Below, piece after piece: positions 14,188-21,725 of a DNA stretch of 23,508 nucleotides. The stretch is from the NCBI GenBank assembly GCA_046726435.1, contig JBKPAM010000181.1, positions 1 through 23,508 on the forward strand. Direction: 5' to 3'. The DNA comes from AC-32 sp046726435 (GTDB lineage: Bacteria; Actinomycetota; Thermoleophilia; Gaiellales; Gaiellaceae). The translations under genes and the position numbers were made by a program. Below the pieces are notes generated by a model. It did not search any database. It saw only the letters and a program-made list of their open reading frames with translations, and was not told the DNA's origin. Numbering within the stretch: position 1 is the first letter of the stretch; each line of letters begins with the position of its first letter.

Positions 14188-16533
14188 TTAACGCAGTCGC
14201 CGTAAAGCCGCGCCCAGCGACTGCTTCGTCTTCAGCACGCCTTCGTAGAGGTCGCCGCGCTCAGCGACCCGCTCCCGGACAACGTCCATCGTGAACGCCG
14301 ACGGGTCGAGCGACTCGTCGACCTCCTCCCAGCGCAGCGGCGTCGAGACCGGCGCGCCCTCCTTCGGCCGCACCGAGTAGACCGAGGCGATCGTCTTCCC
14401 CTCGCCGTTCTGGTTCGCGTCGATCAGCACGCCACGCCGCTTCGACCTCGTCCACTCCGTCGTCACCAGGCCCCGATGCGTCGAGGCCAGCGCGCGGGCG
14501 ACGATCTCCGCGAACTCCCGGGTGTCGTCGTAGGTGTGCCGCCGCTCGATCGGAACGAGCACGTGGAACCCGTCGGCGCCGCTCGTCTTCGGGAACGACT
14601 CGAGCCCGAGCGCGTCGAGCGCCTCCTTGACGAGCAGCGCGACCTGCACCGTCTCGCGAAAGCCGACATCGGGCGACGGGTCGAGGTCGAAGAGGACGAA
14701 GTCCGGCCGGTCGAGCTTGTCGACCCGCGAGTACCACGTGTTGAGGTCGATGCAGCCCATGTTCACGACCCAGAGCAGCCCGAGCTCGTCGTTCACGAGC
14801 GGCGCGTCGATGCGCCTCCGCTGCCGCGGCCGGTCGCGTGTCGTCACCTCGATGCTCACGGTCGGCATCCAGTCGGGCATCCCCGCCGGCGCGTCCTTCT
14901 GGAAGAAGTGCTGGCCCTGCCAGCCGTCGGGGTAGCGCTTCAGCGTGAACGGCCGGTCGCGAAGGTGCGGGACGACGGCCTCCGCGACGTCGCGGTAGTA
15001 GGCGAGCAGGTCGCCCTTCGTGATCCCCTCCTCCGGCCAGAACACCTTTTCGAGATTCGAGAGCCGCAGGACGCGCTTGCCCTTGCGGATCACGTTCGGA
15101 ATGCCGGCGGGGTCCTCGCCTGGAAGCTCGCGACGCACCTCGGTGGCGTCCTTGTCCTCGCGCAGCCCCTGGTAGACGGGAGCGCGGAGCCGCCCGTCGT
15201 GCGTCCACTCGGCGAAGGAGATGTCGGCGACGAGCCTCGGCTCGACCCAGACGATGTCGTCCTTCCGGACGCGCGGCATCTTGAGTGCCTTCGGGAACGG
15301 GGAGGCCTTGCGCTCGAGCGGCCTCAGCTTCTTCAGCAGCCGGTCGATCTCCTCGTCGTCGAACCCGGTGCCGACGTTGCCCGCCCACTCCAGGCCGTCC
15401 GGCCCGTACACGGCGAGCACGAGCGCGCCGAACGACCACTCGCGCCGGCCCTTGCCGCGCGTGTAGCCGGCGATCACGAGCTCCTGCTCACCGTGCGCCT
15501 TGAACTTGAGCCAGTCGCGGGTCCGCTTCCCCGGCTCGTAGCGCGAGTCGAGCCGCTTGCCCATGATCCCCTCGAGCCGCTGCTGCTTCGCCGCGCGCAG
15601 CAGCGCCGGGCCGTCGTCGAACGACTCCGAGAACTGGACGGTGCGGTTGCGCCGGTCGAGCAGCTTCAGCAGCCGCGCGCGGCGCTCGGAGAGCGGCAGG
15701 TCGATCACAGGCTCGCCGTCGACCTCGAGCAGGTCGAAGAGGTAGTAGACGATCGGCGTCCCGGGCTTCGCCTGCTGCATCGCCGAGAAGCTCGGCCGTC
15801 CGTCCTCGTCGAGCGCGCAGACCTCGCCGTCGACGACGCAGTCCGGCGTCTTGAGCGCCTTGACCAGCTCCCCCGCGACCTTGGCGAACCGCTCGGTGTA
15901 GTCCTGGTCCTTGCGCGTGTGCAGCCTCGCCTCGCCGCCGGCGAGACGCGCGACGATGCGGTAGCCGTCCCACTTGATCTCGAACTCCCAGCCCTCTCCA
16001 CGCGGCATGTGCTGCTCGTCCTCGAGCGTCGCTAGCATCGGCTTGTACATCGTTCGCGAGCCGCCCGGCGCAGCGCCGTCCTCGCGCTTGCGCAGCAGGA
16101 GCCAGTTCTTCGGGTCGCCGCTGAGCTTCGCGGGGACGAGCGACCAGAGGCCCTCGAGCCTCTTGCCGTGGAGCCGTACCGTCAGCCCGCCGTTCGGCTT
16201 CTCCTCGACGAGCTCGTAGGTGCCCGCGTCCCAGATCTCGACACTGCCCGCGCCGTACTCGCCCTTCGGGATCTCCCCCTCGAAGCTCGCGTAGTCGAGC
16301 GGGTGGTCCTCGACGTGGACCGCAAGGCGCTGCTGGCCGGGCTCAAGCGGCACGCCCTTCGGGACCGCCCAGCTCGCCAGCGCCCCATCGCGCTCGAGGC
16401 GAAAGTCGTAGTGGAGCCTGCGCGCGTCGTGCCGTTGGACGACGAAGATCGGTTCCTTCGCGCGCCGCTTGCCGCCGAACGGCTCCGGAGTCTTCTTCGG
16501 GTCGCGTTTCCGCTCGTACTCGCGGAGGCTCAC
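14188..16533 (-). CDS. ligD: Multifunctional ATP-dependent DNA ligase LigD (PE-LIG-POL)
   Basis: 781 aa enzyme of bacterial non-homologous end joining. The 3'-phosphoesterase domain (about 25-155) has QRHDARRLHYDFRLE (33-47) with His35, His41 and Asp43, and VHVEDHPLDY (72-81). The ligase domain (about 160-465) has the nucleotidylated Lys187 in EIKWDGYR, DGEV (235-238), EGIMGKR (321-327) and WLKFK (341-345). The polymerase/primase domain (about 485-775) has FDLDPS with Asp616 and Asp618 and the GFHV His657. The order PE-LIG-POL is that of Pseudomonas LigD; mycobacterial LigD is POL-PE-LIG. The GTG start overlaps the Ku stop (GTGA). The two genes act together: Ku holds the ends while LigD trims, fills and seals. 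Confidence 0.98.
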   Translation of the reverse strand: MSLREYERKRDPKKTPEPFGGKRRAKEPIFVVQRHDARRLHYDFRLERDGALASWAVPKGVPLEPGQQRLAVHVEDHPLDYASFEGEIPKGEYGAGSVEIWDAGTYELVEEKPNGGLTVRLHGKRLEGLWSLVPAKLSGDPKNWLLLRKREDGAAPGGSRTMYKPMLATLEDEQHMPRGEGWEFEIKWDGYRIVARLAGGEARLHTRKDQDYTERFAKVAGELVKALKTPDCVVDGEVCALDEDGRPSFSAMQQAKPGTPIVYYLFDLLEVDGEPVIDLPLSERRARLLKLLDRRNRTVQFSESFDDGPALLRAAKQQRLEGIMGKRLDSRYEPGKRTRDWLKFKAHGEQELVIAGYTRGKGRREWSFGALVLAVYGPDGLEWAGNVGTGFDDEEIDRLLKKLRPLERKASPFPKALKMPRVRKDDIVWVEPRLVADISFAEWTHDGRLRAPVYQGLREDKDATEVRRELPGEDPAGIPNVIRKGKRVLRLSNLEKVFWPEEGITKGDLLAYYRDVAEAVVPHLRDRPFTLKRYPDGWQGQHFFQKDAPAGMPDWMPTVSIEVTTRDRPRQRRRIDAPLVNDELGLLWVVNMGCIDLNTWYSRVDKLDRPDFVLFDLDPSPDVGFRETVQVALLVKEALDALGLESFPKTSGADGFHVLVPIERRHTYDDTREFAEIVARALASTHRGLVTTEWTRSKRRGVLIDANQNGEGKTIASVYSVRPKEGAPVSTPLRWEEVDESLDPSAFTMDVVRERVAERGDLYEGVLKTKQSLGAALRRLR

Positions 16534-17342
16534 GCGCTCTTTTTAGCGCGTGAGCGGCGTGAGCGCTTCCGGCCACCACTCTTCGTCGTGCGCTCGACCG
16601 ACTCACGCAGCGCCGCCATCAGGTCGACGACCTCGCCTTCCGGCTCCTCCTCGGGCTCGGGCAGCGGCTTTCCCTTCGCCTTGGCGCGTAGGAGCTCGAG
16701 CAGCTCCTTGCGGTAGGTGTCGTCGTACTTCTTCGGATCGAACTTGCCGCTCAGGTTCTCGACGAGCGACTTGGCCATCTCGACCTCGGGCTTGCGCACC
16801 TGCACTCTCCCATCGACCTTCTCCGGCTCGCGCACCTCGTCCGCGTAGTACATCGTCTCGAGCACCAGCACGCCGTTCGAGGGCCGGACCGCGGCGAGGT
16901 GCTGCTTGTTGCGGATCACGACCTTGGCGACCGCGACCTTGCCGGTCTCCTCGAGCGCGCGGACGAGCAGCCGGTACGGCTTCTCGGCGCCGTCCTGGGG
17001 CGTGAGGTAGTAGGCCTTGCGGAAGTAGATCGGGTCGATCTCCCCGAGGTCGACGAAGTCGAGGATGTCGATCGTCTTCGTCAGCTCGATGTCGAGCCGG
17101 TCGAGGTCCTCGTCCTCGAGCTGGACGTAGCTGCCCTTCTCGACCTCGAAACCGCGGACGATGTCGTCGTCGTCGACGTGCTTGCCGGTGTCGCGGCGCA
17201 CCTTGTCGTAGCCGATCGGCTGCAGGTCGTGCCGGTCGAGGAAGTGGAAGCGGAGCTCCTTCGACTGCGTCGCGCTGTACATCCGCACGGGGACGCTGAC
17301 GAGGCCGAACGAGATCGTGCCGCTCCAGATCGGGCGGGGCAT
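16530..17342 (-). CDS. ku: Ku DNA end-binding protein
   Basis: 270 aa homodimeric Ku, which threads onto double-strand ends and recruits LigD. It begins with MPRPIWSGTISFGLVSVPV (1-19), the hallmark N-terminus, and has FHFLD (33-37), then a beta-barrel core with VQLEDEDLD and DPIYFRKAYYL, and a conserved MAKSLVENLSGKFDPKKYDDTY-type bridge. The C-terminal tail after about residue 245 is acidic (PEPEEEPEGE) and then lysine/arginine-rich (KRSRRSRAKKS), like the DNA-binding tails of other actinobacterial Ku proteins. The ATG at 17342 was preferred to the GTG at 17366 because the family starts at this methionine. Same strand as ligD with a 4-base overlap. No clear promoter was found in the 200 bases upstream. 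Confidence 0.97.
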   Translation of the reverse strand: MPRPIWSGTISFGLVSVPVRMYSATQSKELRFHFLDRHDLQPIGYDKVRRDTGKHVDDDDIVRGFEVEKGSYVQLEDEDLDRLDIELTKTIDILDFVDLGEIDPIYFRKAYYLTPQDGAEKPYRLLVRALEETGKVAVAKVVIRNKQHLAAVRPSNGVLVLETMYYADEVREPEKVDGRVQVRKPEVEMAKSLVENLSGKFDPKKYDDTYRKELLELLRAKAKGKPLPEPEEEPEGEVVDLMAALRESVERTTKSGGRKRSRRSRAKKSA

Positions 17343-17474
17343 GGGCCTGGAGTACCCGGCCTTCACGGGGTCGAAAACGCGATCGGGCGTTTGCGGAGTC
17401 GTCGGGCCGTCAATACACTTTCCAACCCTGATTTGTACGTCTTGAAAGGCTTCTCCACCTGACGGGGGGTTAGG

Positions 17475-17503
17475 GTCGAGGCCGGCGACAAGCCGGCCTC
17501 GAC
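17475..17503. repeat. Perfect 12-bp hairpin between ku and accA
   Basis: GTCGAGGCCGGC (17475-17486), a five-base loop, and its exact complement (17492-17503). It lies 64 bases beyond the accA stop in the direction of accA transcription and could be its terminator, but no T-run follows on either strand. Confidence 0.6.
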
Positions 17504-17516
17504 ATGTGTACGGGTC

Positions 17517-17545
17517 GGGGATAAGCCTGTGGAAGATGTGGAAAA
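17517..17545. other. Cluster of DnaA-box-like 9-mers
   Basis: On the minus strand TTTTCCACA (17545-17537, 8 of 9 against TTATCCACA) is directly followed by TCTTCCACA (17536-17528, 7 of 9), and after a two-base spacer by CTTATCCCC (17525-17517). The two full 9-mers are tandem. No dnaA, dnaN or other origin genes are in the window, so a regulatory DnaA site or chance are as likely as an origin. Confidence 0.35.
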
Positions 17546-17566
17546 GGGCCGCTCAGACCGCGGTTT

Positions 17567-18508
17567 CTAGCGGGTTGCGGCGACCTGGCCAATTGTGCGA
17601 AACCGCACGCGTCGTTGGCGTAGGAGCTCGCCCGGCGAATGGCCCTCCAGCATCTCCAGCCCTTCTGCCAGCGCCTCGCCGAGCAGGCGTGCGGCCTCGT
17701 CCGGGTCCGTGTGGGCGCCGCCCTGGGGCTCGAGTACGATCGCGTCGATCACGCCGAGCTCGAGGCAGTGCAGTGCATCCGGCTTGAACGCCGCGGCGGC
17801 CTTCCGCGCCTCGCCCGCGTCACGCCAGAGGATCGCGGCGCAGCCTTCCGGCGAGATGACTGTGTAGATCGCATTCTCCTGCATCAGCACCCGGTCCGCG
17901 AGCGCGGTTGCGATCGCACCGCCCGAGCCGCCCTCGCCGATCACGCAGGTCACGATCGGGACCGGCAGCCGGGCCATGAGCGCCTGTGCACGCGCGATCG
18001 CGCCGCCCTGGCCGTGCTGCTCGGCGGTGACGCCCGGGTAGGCGCCGGGGATGTCGACGAGGCTCAGCACCGGGAAGCCGTGCCGCCCGGCGAGCTCCAT
18101 CGCGCGCATCGCCTTCCCGTAGCCCTCGGGATAGGCCATGCCGAAATTGCGGCGCGTCCGCTCCTTCACGTCGCGGCCCTTCTGGTTGCCGACGACGACG
18201 ACCGTCCTGCCCAGGAACCGGGCCAGCCCGGCCACGACGGCGGCATCGTCGCCGTGGTGCTGGTCGCCGTGGAGCTCGAACCAGTCGTCGAACAGGCGCT
18301 CCACGTAATCGAGCGTGTACGGCCGGTCGGGATGCCGGGCCAGCTCGACGGAGCGCCAGATCTCCTCGTCGCTCGGTTCGCCGGCGAGCTGGTCGAGCTG
18401 CCTCTGCAGCCGCTCGAGCTCCCCGGAGAGCCGTGCCCCACGGAGCAGCGGCAGGCTCCGAAGCCGGCTCAACTGGTTCCGCAGCCGCAGCTCGGCCTCA
18501 CTCGCCAT
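17567..18508 (-). CDS. accA: Acetyl-CoA carboxylase carboxyltransferase subunit alpha
   Basis: 313 aa alpha subunit; with AccD it transfers carboxyl from carboxybiotin to acetyl-CoA, making malonyl-CoA for fatty acid synthesis. Clear family motifs: ELARHPDRPYTLDYV, GNQKGRDVKERTRRNFGM, PEGYGKAMRAMELA, DIPGAYPGV, GEGGSGGAIA and VISPEGCAAILWRDA. The N-terminal 45 residues form a helical arm as in the E. coli protein. The ATG at 18508 overlaps the accD 3' end by 11 bases, so the two subunits are translationally coupled. Separate AccA and AccD are notable for an apparent actinobacterium, since many members of that phylum use single-chain beta subunits of acyl-CoA carboxylases instead. Confidence 0.97.
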   Translation of the reverse strand: MASEAELRLRNQLSRLRSLPLLRGARLSGELERLQRQLDQLAGEPSDEEIWRSVELARHPDRPYTLDYVERLFDDWFELHGDQHHGDDAAVVAGLARFLGRTVVVVGNQKGRDVKERTRRNFGMAYPEGYGKAMRAMELAGRHGFPVLSLVDIPGAYPGVTAEQHGQGGAIARAQALMARLPVPIVTCVIGEGGSGGAIATALADRVLMQENAIYTVISPEGCAAILWRDAGEARKAAAAFKPDALHCLELGVIDAIVLEPQGGAHTDPDEAARLLGEALAEGLEMLEGHSPGELLRQRRVRFRTIGQVAATR

Positions 18509-19340
18509 CGGCGAAGAGGCGCAGCAGCCGGCCTACCGTCGGGCGCAGCTCGGGTCGAGGGACGATCGCGTCGACGTGGCCGTGGCGGAAGTTCGACTCC
18601 GCGAGGCCGAAGTCGTCGGGCAGCTTCTCGCGCGTGGTCTGCTGCACGACACGGGGGCCGGTGAACGAGAGCAGCGCCCCGGGCTCGGCGATCAGCACGT
18701 CCCCGAGGCTGGCGAAGCTCGCTAGCACGCCCGCGGTGGTCGGGTGCGCCATCACGCTGATCAGGGTGCCCCCGGCGTCGCGGAGATCCTCGACGGCGCA
18801 GACCGTCTTCGGCAGCTGCATCAGCGAGAGGATCCCCTCCTGCATTCGCGCCCCGCCCGTGGTCGTCACCGAGACCAGCGGCACACCGCGCTCGGCGGCG
18901 CCCTCGCAGGCGCGCGTGAACTTCTCGCCGACCACGCGGCCCATCGAACCGCCCATGAAGCCGAACTCCATCACCGCGATCTGGCACGGCTGCTCCTCGA
19001 TCGCGGCCCGGCCGATCACCATCGCCTCGCCGAGGCCCGTCGAGAGCTCGGCCTCCGCGAGCCGCTCCGTGTAAGGCCGAAGGTCGAAGAACGCGAGCGG
19101 GTCGTCGGAGCGCAGCTCGGCCGCCTCCTCGACGAAGCTGCCCGGGTCGCTCAGCTGGCGGATCCGCTCGTGGGCGTGAAGGGGGAAGTGGTGGCCGCAG
19201 TGCGGGCAGACGTTGAGGTGCTCCGCGAGCTCGTCCTCGCGGTAGTGCGAGCCGCACCTAGGACACGTGTTCGGATGCGGACGCGCACCGTCCTCCGGCG
19301 CGTGCTTGTGCTCGATGGAGACGTCGATCCGCTCGGACAC
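18498..19340 (-). CDS. accD: Acetyl-CoA carboxylase carboxyltransferase subunit beta
   Basis: 280 aa beta subunit with the N-terminal zinc ribbon Cys26, Cys29, Cys45 and Cys48 (CPRC, then CPHC), followed by the crotonase-fold core. Core motifs are DPLAFFDLRPYTERL (79-93), GFMGGSMG (126-133), GEKFTRA, TTTGGARMQEGILSLMQLPK, and GDVLIAEPGALLSFTGPRVV. The C-terminus (AESNFRHGHVDAIVPR) is standard. The GTG at 19340 has no ribosome site; TAAACT lies ten bases upstream, suggesting a very short or absent leader. First gene of accD-accA. Confidence 0.97.
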   Translation of the reverse strand: MSERIDVSIEHKHAPEDGARPHPNTCPRCGSHYREDELAEHLNVCPHCGHHFPLHAHERIRQLSDPGSFVEEAAELRSDDPLAFFDLRPYTERLAEAELSTGLGEAMVIGRAAIEEQPCQIAVMEFGFMGGSMGRVVGEKFTRACEGAAERGVPLVSVTTTGGARMQEGILSLMQLPKTVCAVEDLRDAGGTLISVMAHPTTAGVLASFASLGDVLIAEPGALLSFTGPRVVQQTTREKLPDDFGLAESNFRHGHVDAIVPRPELRPTVGRLLRLFADGE

Positions 19341-19350
19341 GGGCTACGCG

Positions 19351-19356
19351 AGTTTA
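19351..19356 (-). promoter_or_regulatory. -10-like box of accD
   Basis: TAAACT on the minus strand, ten bases before the GTG of accD, in the 38-base gap between accD and the ureohydrolase stop. No -35 hexamer is recognised. Position and composition only. Confidence 0.4.
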
Positions 19357-19378
19357 GACCTGTGACCTCGCGTGGGAG

Positions 19379-20155
19379 TTACAAGCCCAAGGCGCGCGTC
19401 AGTCGGGTCAGCGGGTCCACGTTGGCAGGCTCGGCGGCGAGCCCGCTGAACCCCGCGCCGAGCACCGAGGCGTGCTCCCGCACCCGCTGGAGCAGCGTCT
19501 CGACCTCGTCGAGCTTCAGTCCGCCGGGCTCGGGCATGAACGCGTGAAGCTCAGCCGGGTCGAACGCGTCGACGTCCACCGCCACGTAGGCGCCGTCCGT
19601 TCCCTCGAGCGCCTGCCCGAGCTCGCCCGGGTCTGTCCGCAGGGGGACCGAGGCCACGAACTCGAGCTCCGGCGGATCGAGGTTGCGCGCGCCGAGCAGG
19701 ACGGTGTTCTGCGCGTCAACCGCGCCGGAGTCGAGGATCATCCGCAGGGGCATCCCCCAGAGGTTCCCGGACGGCGAGGTCTCCGGGGTGTTCAGGTCGC
19801 CGTGTGCGTCGAACCAGACCAGCGCGATCCGGCCGTTCCGCGCCGCGAGCGCCTCGACCGCCCCGATGTGCGAACAGCAGCAGCCGCCCAGCACGAGTGG
19901 CCGCTCGGGAAGGTCGATCGCCACGGCGAGGGTCTGCTCGTCCAGCGTCTCCTCCTCGACCACGGCCGCCTCGGGGTACGGCAGCGGCAGCCGTGCCGCC
20001 TCGGCCATCGTCTCGCCGCCCTCGCCCCAGGCCCGCGGCACGCGCACCAGCCCCGCGGCGAACTCGCGCCCGCAGGCGTGGCACTCGTAGCCTGGCCCGA
20101 TCGCGACCGCCGTGTACGTGTGGCAGTCCGGGCAGCGGGCGCGGAGACGGCTCAT
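19379..20155 (-). CDS. Arginase-fold (ureohydrolase-like) protein with N-terminal zinc ribbon
   Basis: 258 aa. Residues 1-32 form a zinc ribbon (Cys8, Cys11, Cys25, Cys28), and the rest is an arginase/agmatinase-like domain. Metal-binding motifs: DAHGD (116-120) and DVDAFDP (194-200) followed by MPEPGGL (207-213) are canonical, but the first motif, normally GGDHS, reads GGCCCSH (90-96), so the usual Asp and His are replaced by cysteines, with a His three positions later. The ATG at 20155 forms ATGA with the stop of the tandem GNAT gene; the longer ORF from 20395 is antisense noise within that gene. It is the last gene of the HAD-GNAT-ureohydrolase operon. The substrate (agmatine, formiminoglutamate or another guanidino/amide compound) cannot be told. 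Confidence 0.85.
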   Translation of the reverse strand: MSRLRARCPDCHTYTAVAIGPGYECHACGREFAAGLVRVPRAWGEGGETMAEAARLPLPYPEAAVVEEETLDEQTLAVAIDLPERPLVLGGCCCSHIGAVEALAARNGRIALVWFDAHGDLNTPETSPSGNLWGMPLRMILDSGAVDAQNTVLLGARNLDPPELEFVASVPLRTDPGELGQALEGTDGAYVAVDVDAFDPAELHAFMPEPGGLKLDEVETLLQRVREHASVLGAGFSGLAAEPANVDPLTRLTRALGL

Positions 20156-21042
20156 AGCACCTTCTCGTAGGTGTCGTTGCGGCGGACCTGGCGCATGCCG
20201 ACCTTCTCGTACAGCCGCACTGCACCCGTCGTGTTCTCGCCGTCGACGCCGAGGCCGACCCGGGTCGCTCCGCGGTCGCGGAAGTCGCGGAACGAGTGCC
20301 TGAGGAGCGCCGTCGCGAGGCCGCGCTTGCGCCACGGCGGCCGAACGCCGAGGACGTGGATCCACCCGAAGTGCGGGTCGCCCGAGAAGTGCCACGAGTT
20401 GAGCGAGAGCGCGGCGAGCTCGTCACCGTCCTCGACCAGCCACCAGAGCGAGAGGTCGTAGCGGTTGCCTCCGGTGGAGTAGCGCGTCCAGTCGTCGAAC
20501 GAGTGCCGGCGGAAGTCCCAGTGGTCCTGGAACGCGTCCATGTGCGCCTCGTAGACACGCTCCTCCTCACCTTCGCGCGCGTTGCGCAGGACTAGCCCCT
20601 CCGGCCAGACGGGCTCCGGGATGTCGTGGTCGAGCTCGATCCGCATCTGGAAGGAGTACCGGATCGGATTCCAGCCAGCCGCCTCGTACGCCTGGCGGAG
20701 CTCCGGCTCGTCGCCCTGGACGAAGCCGCGCATGACCGGCGCGTCGACCGTCTCCCGCGCATGCGCCTCGGCAGCGGCGACGAGCATCCGCGCCACCTCC
20801 GGATCGAGCGTGCGCGCGTCGACCGCGATGTGGCCGCTCTCCTCGGTCGCGACGTCGAGGTAGCCCACCGCCTCGCCGTCACGCTCCGCGAGCTGGACCC
20901 AGACCCGCGGCAGCTCGAACCAGCTGCGGATCTCCTCCTCGTTCAGCTCGATCTCGCCGAACGAGGCGAGGGCGTGCTCGTCGAGGACACGCTTGATCGC
21001 GGACGCGTCGACGGGAGATGCGGCACGCAGCTCGACGCTCAC
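20152..21042 (-). CDS. Tandem-GNAT acetyltransferase
   Basis: 296 aa with two GNAT domains (about 4-135 and 148-296), the arrangement of mycothiol synthase MshD, though I cannot say it is MshD. The C-terminal domain has a full acetyl-CoA motif: HVLGVRPPWRKRGLATALL (229-247) with the R-K-R-G-L-A loop, then VDGENTTGAVRLYEKVGM (266-283), where an Asn and the terminal tyrosine-containing helix are as in active enzymes. The N-terminal domain lacks a good R/Q-x-x-G-x-G/A loop and is probably structural. The GTG start overlaps the HAD stop (GTGA). The neighbours suggest an acyl transfer step in a small-molecule pathway, which is inference. Confidence 0.87.
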   Translation of the reverse strand: MSVELRAASPVDASAIKRVLDEHALASFGEIELNEEEIRSWFELPRVWVQLAERDGEAVGYLDVATEESGHIAVDARTLDPEVARMLVAAAEAHARETVDAPVMRGFVQGDEPELRQAYEAAGWNPIRYSFQMRIELDHDIPEPVWPEGLVLRNAREGEEERVYEAHMDAFQDHWDFRRHSFDDWTRYSTGGNRYDLSLWWLVEDGDELAALSLNSWHFSGDPHFGWIHVLGVRPPWRKRGLATALLRHSFRDFRDRGATRVGLGVDGENTTGAVRLYEKVGMRQVRRNDTYEKVL

Positions 21043-21689
21043 GCGACCTCCTCCAGCGTCTCGGCAAGGCGCGAGAGATCTGGCAGCTCGCGCGTCGGTT
21101 GCACGCTACGCGTTCCGGGATCACGCTTCTCCCCCAAGCGGTTCACCCATACCGACGTCAGCTGGAGCTCGTTCGCCGGCGCGACGTCGTGGAAGAGGCT
21201 CGCCGCGACGTGCACGTCGGGCGGCCTTCCCACCTGCTCCTCGAAGGCGCGCCAGTGCCCGAGCGCCGGCTTGTACGAGCCGATTTCCGAGGCGACGATC
21301 GCGAGCTCGAAGGGCACGCCGAGCTGCTCCATCGACGCCTCGATGAAGTCGCGGTCGGTGTTCGAGAGGATCGCGAGCTTCCAGCCGCGCGAGCGGGCCC
21401 CGTCGAGCGCCTGCGGCACCTCGGCGAACGGCCGCCACCCCGGGAGCGAGCGCGCGAGGGCGTCCTCCTCCGCCGCGGGCGCGCCGAGACCGCGCATCCC
21501 CTCGGTCAGAACCTGTCGATACGAGCGCGTCCCGTCCACCTCGAGCTCGCGCTCGAGCACGTGGTAACGCGTGAGCAGCGCGTCGGCTCGCTCCTCCCCG
21601 AACACGCGGGCGAGCTCGCCCCGGATCCCGCCGTTCCAGTCGATCAGCGTGCCGTAGCAGTCGAACGTCGCCCACCGGTCGGTCGCCAC
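21039..21689 (-). CDS. HAD-superfamily hydrolase, haloacid dehalogenase type II-like
   Basis: 216 aa. Motif I is FDCYGTL (9-15) with the nucleophile Asp10; the second acid of phosphatases (DxD) is Tyr12 here, as in the L-2-haloacid dehalogenase branch. Motif II is LSNTDRDF (108-115), Lys140 is in EIGSYKPA, and motif III is HDVAPAN (167-173). The helical cap lies at about 16-85. Whether it removes halogens or phosphate is open; many such proteins are phosphatases or other hydrolases. The GTG at 21689 has no ribosome site but a TACGAT box seven bases upstream. It heads the three-gene operon and is divergent from the lipoprotein esterase. Confidence 0.88.
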   Translation of the reverse strand: MATDRWATFDCYGTLIDWNGGIRGELARVFGEERADALLTRYHVLERELEVDGTRSYRQVLTEGMRGLGAPAAEEDALARSLPGWRPFAEVPQALDGARSRGWKLAILSNTDRDFIEASMEQLGVPFELAIVASEIGSYKPALGHWRAFEEQVGRPPDVHVAASLFHDVAPANELQLTSVWVNRLGEKRDPGTRSVQPTRELPDLSRLAETLEEVA

Positions 21690-21696
21690 GAGGGCG

Positions 21697-21702
21697 ATCG
21701 TA
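21697..21702 (-). promoter_or_regulatory. -10-like box of the HAD operon (leaderless)
   Basis: TACGAT on the minus strand, exactly seven bases before the GTG at 21689, with no ribosome site. Faces the TAGCAT box of the divergent esterase gene. Confidence 0.5.
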
Positions 21703-21712
21703 CCGCCGCGAG

Positions 21713-21718
21713 TAGCAT
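21713..21718 (+). promoter_or_regulatory. -10-like box of the esterase gene (leaderless)
   Basis: TAGCAT lies exactly seven bases before the GTG at 21726, the same hexamer and spacing as before the methyltransferase ATG at 4125. No ribosome site or -35 hexamer is seen. Confidence 0.5.
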
Positions 21719-21725
21719 CCGCCGG

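Noticed and set aside
14476..16035. Long plus-strand ORF (519 codons) opposite ligD
   Set aside because: Antisense shadow of a strongly supported gene, produced by GC-rich codon bias; no recognisable motifs.
17475..17503. Strong intrinsic terminator for accA
   Set aside because: The stem is perfect but there is no T-run on either strand, so it is reported only as a hairpin.
17517..17545. Chromosomal replication origin
   Set aside because: Only two good boxes, no AT-rich unwinding region and no dnaA/dnaN/rpmH neighbours.
20156..20395. Longer ureohydrolase start at 20395
   Set aside because: The extra residues are arginine-rich antisense of the GNAT gene; the ATG at 20155 with ATGA overlap begins the zinc ribbon.
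21018..21725. N-terminal extension of the esterase frame
   Set aside because: It is antisense to the HAD gene; the GTG at 21726 directly gives a signal peptide and lipobox.
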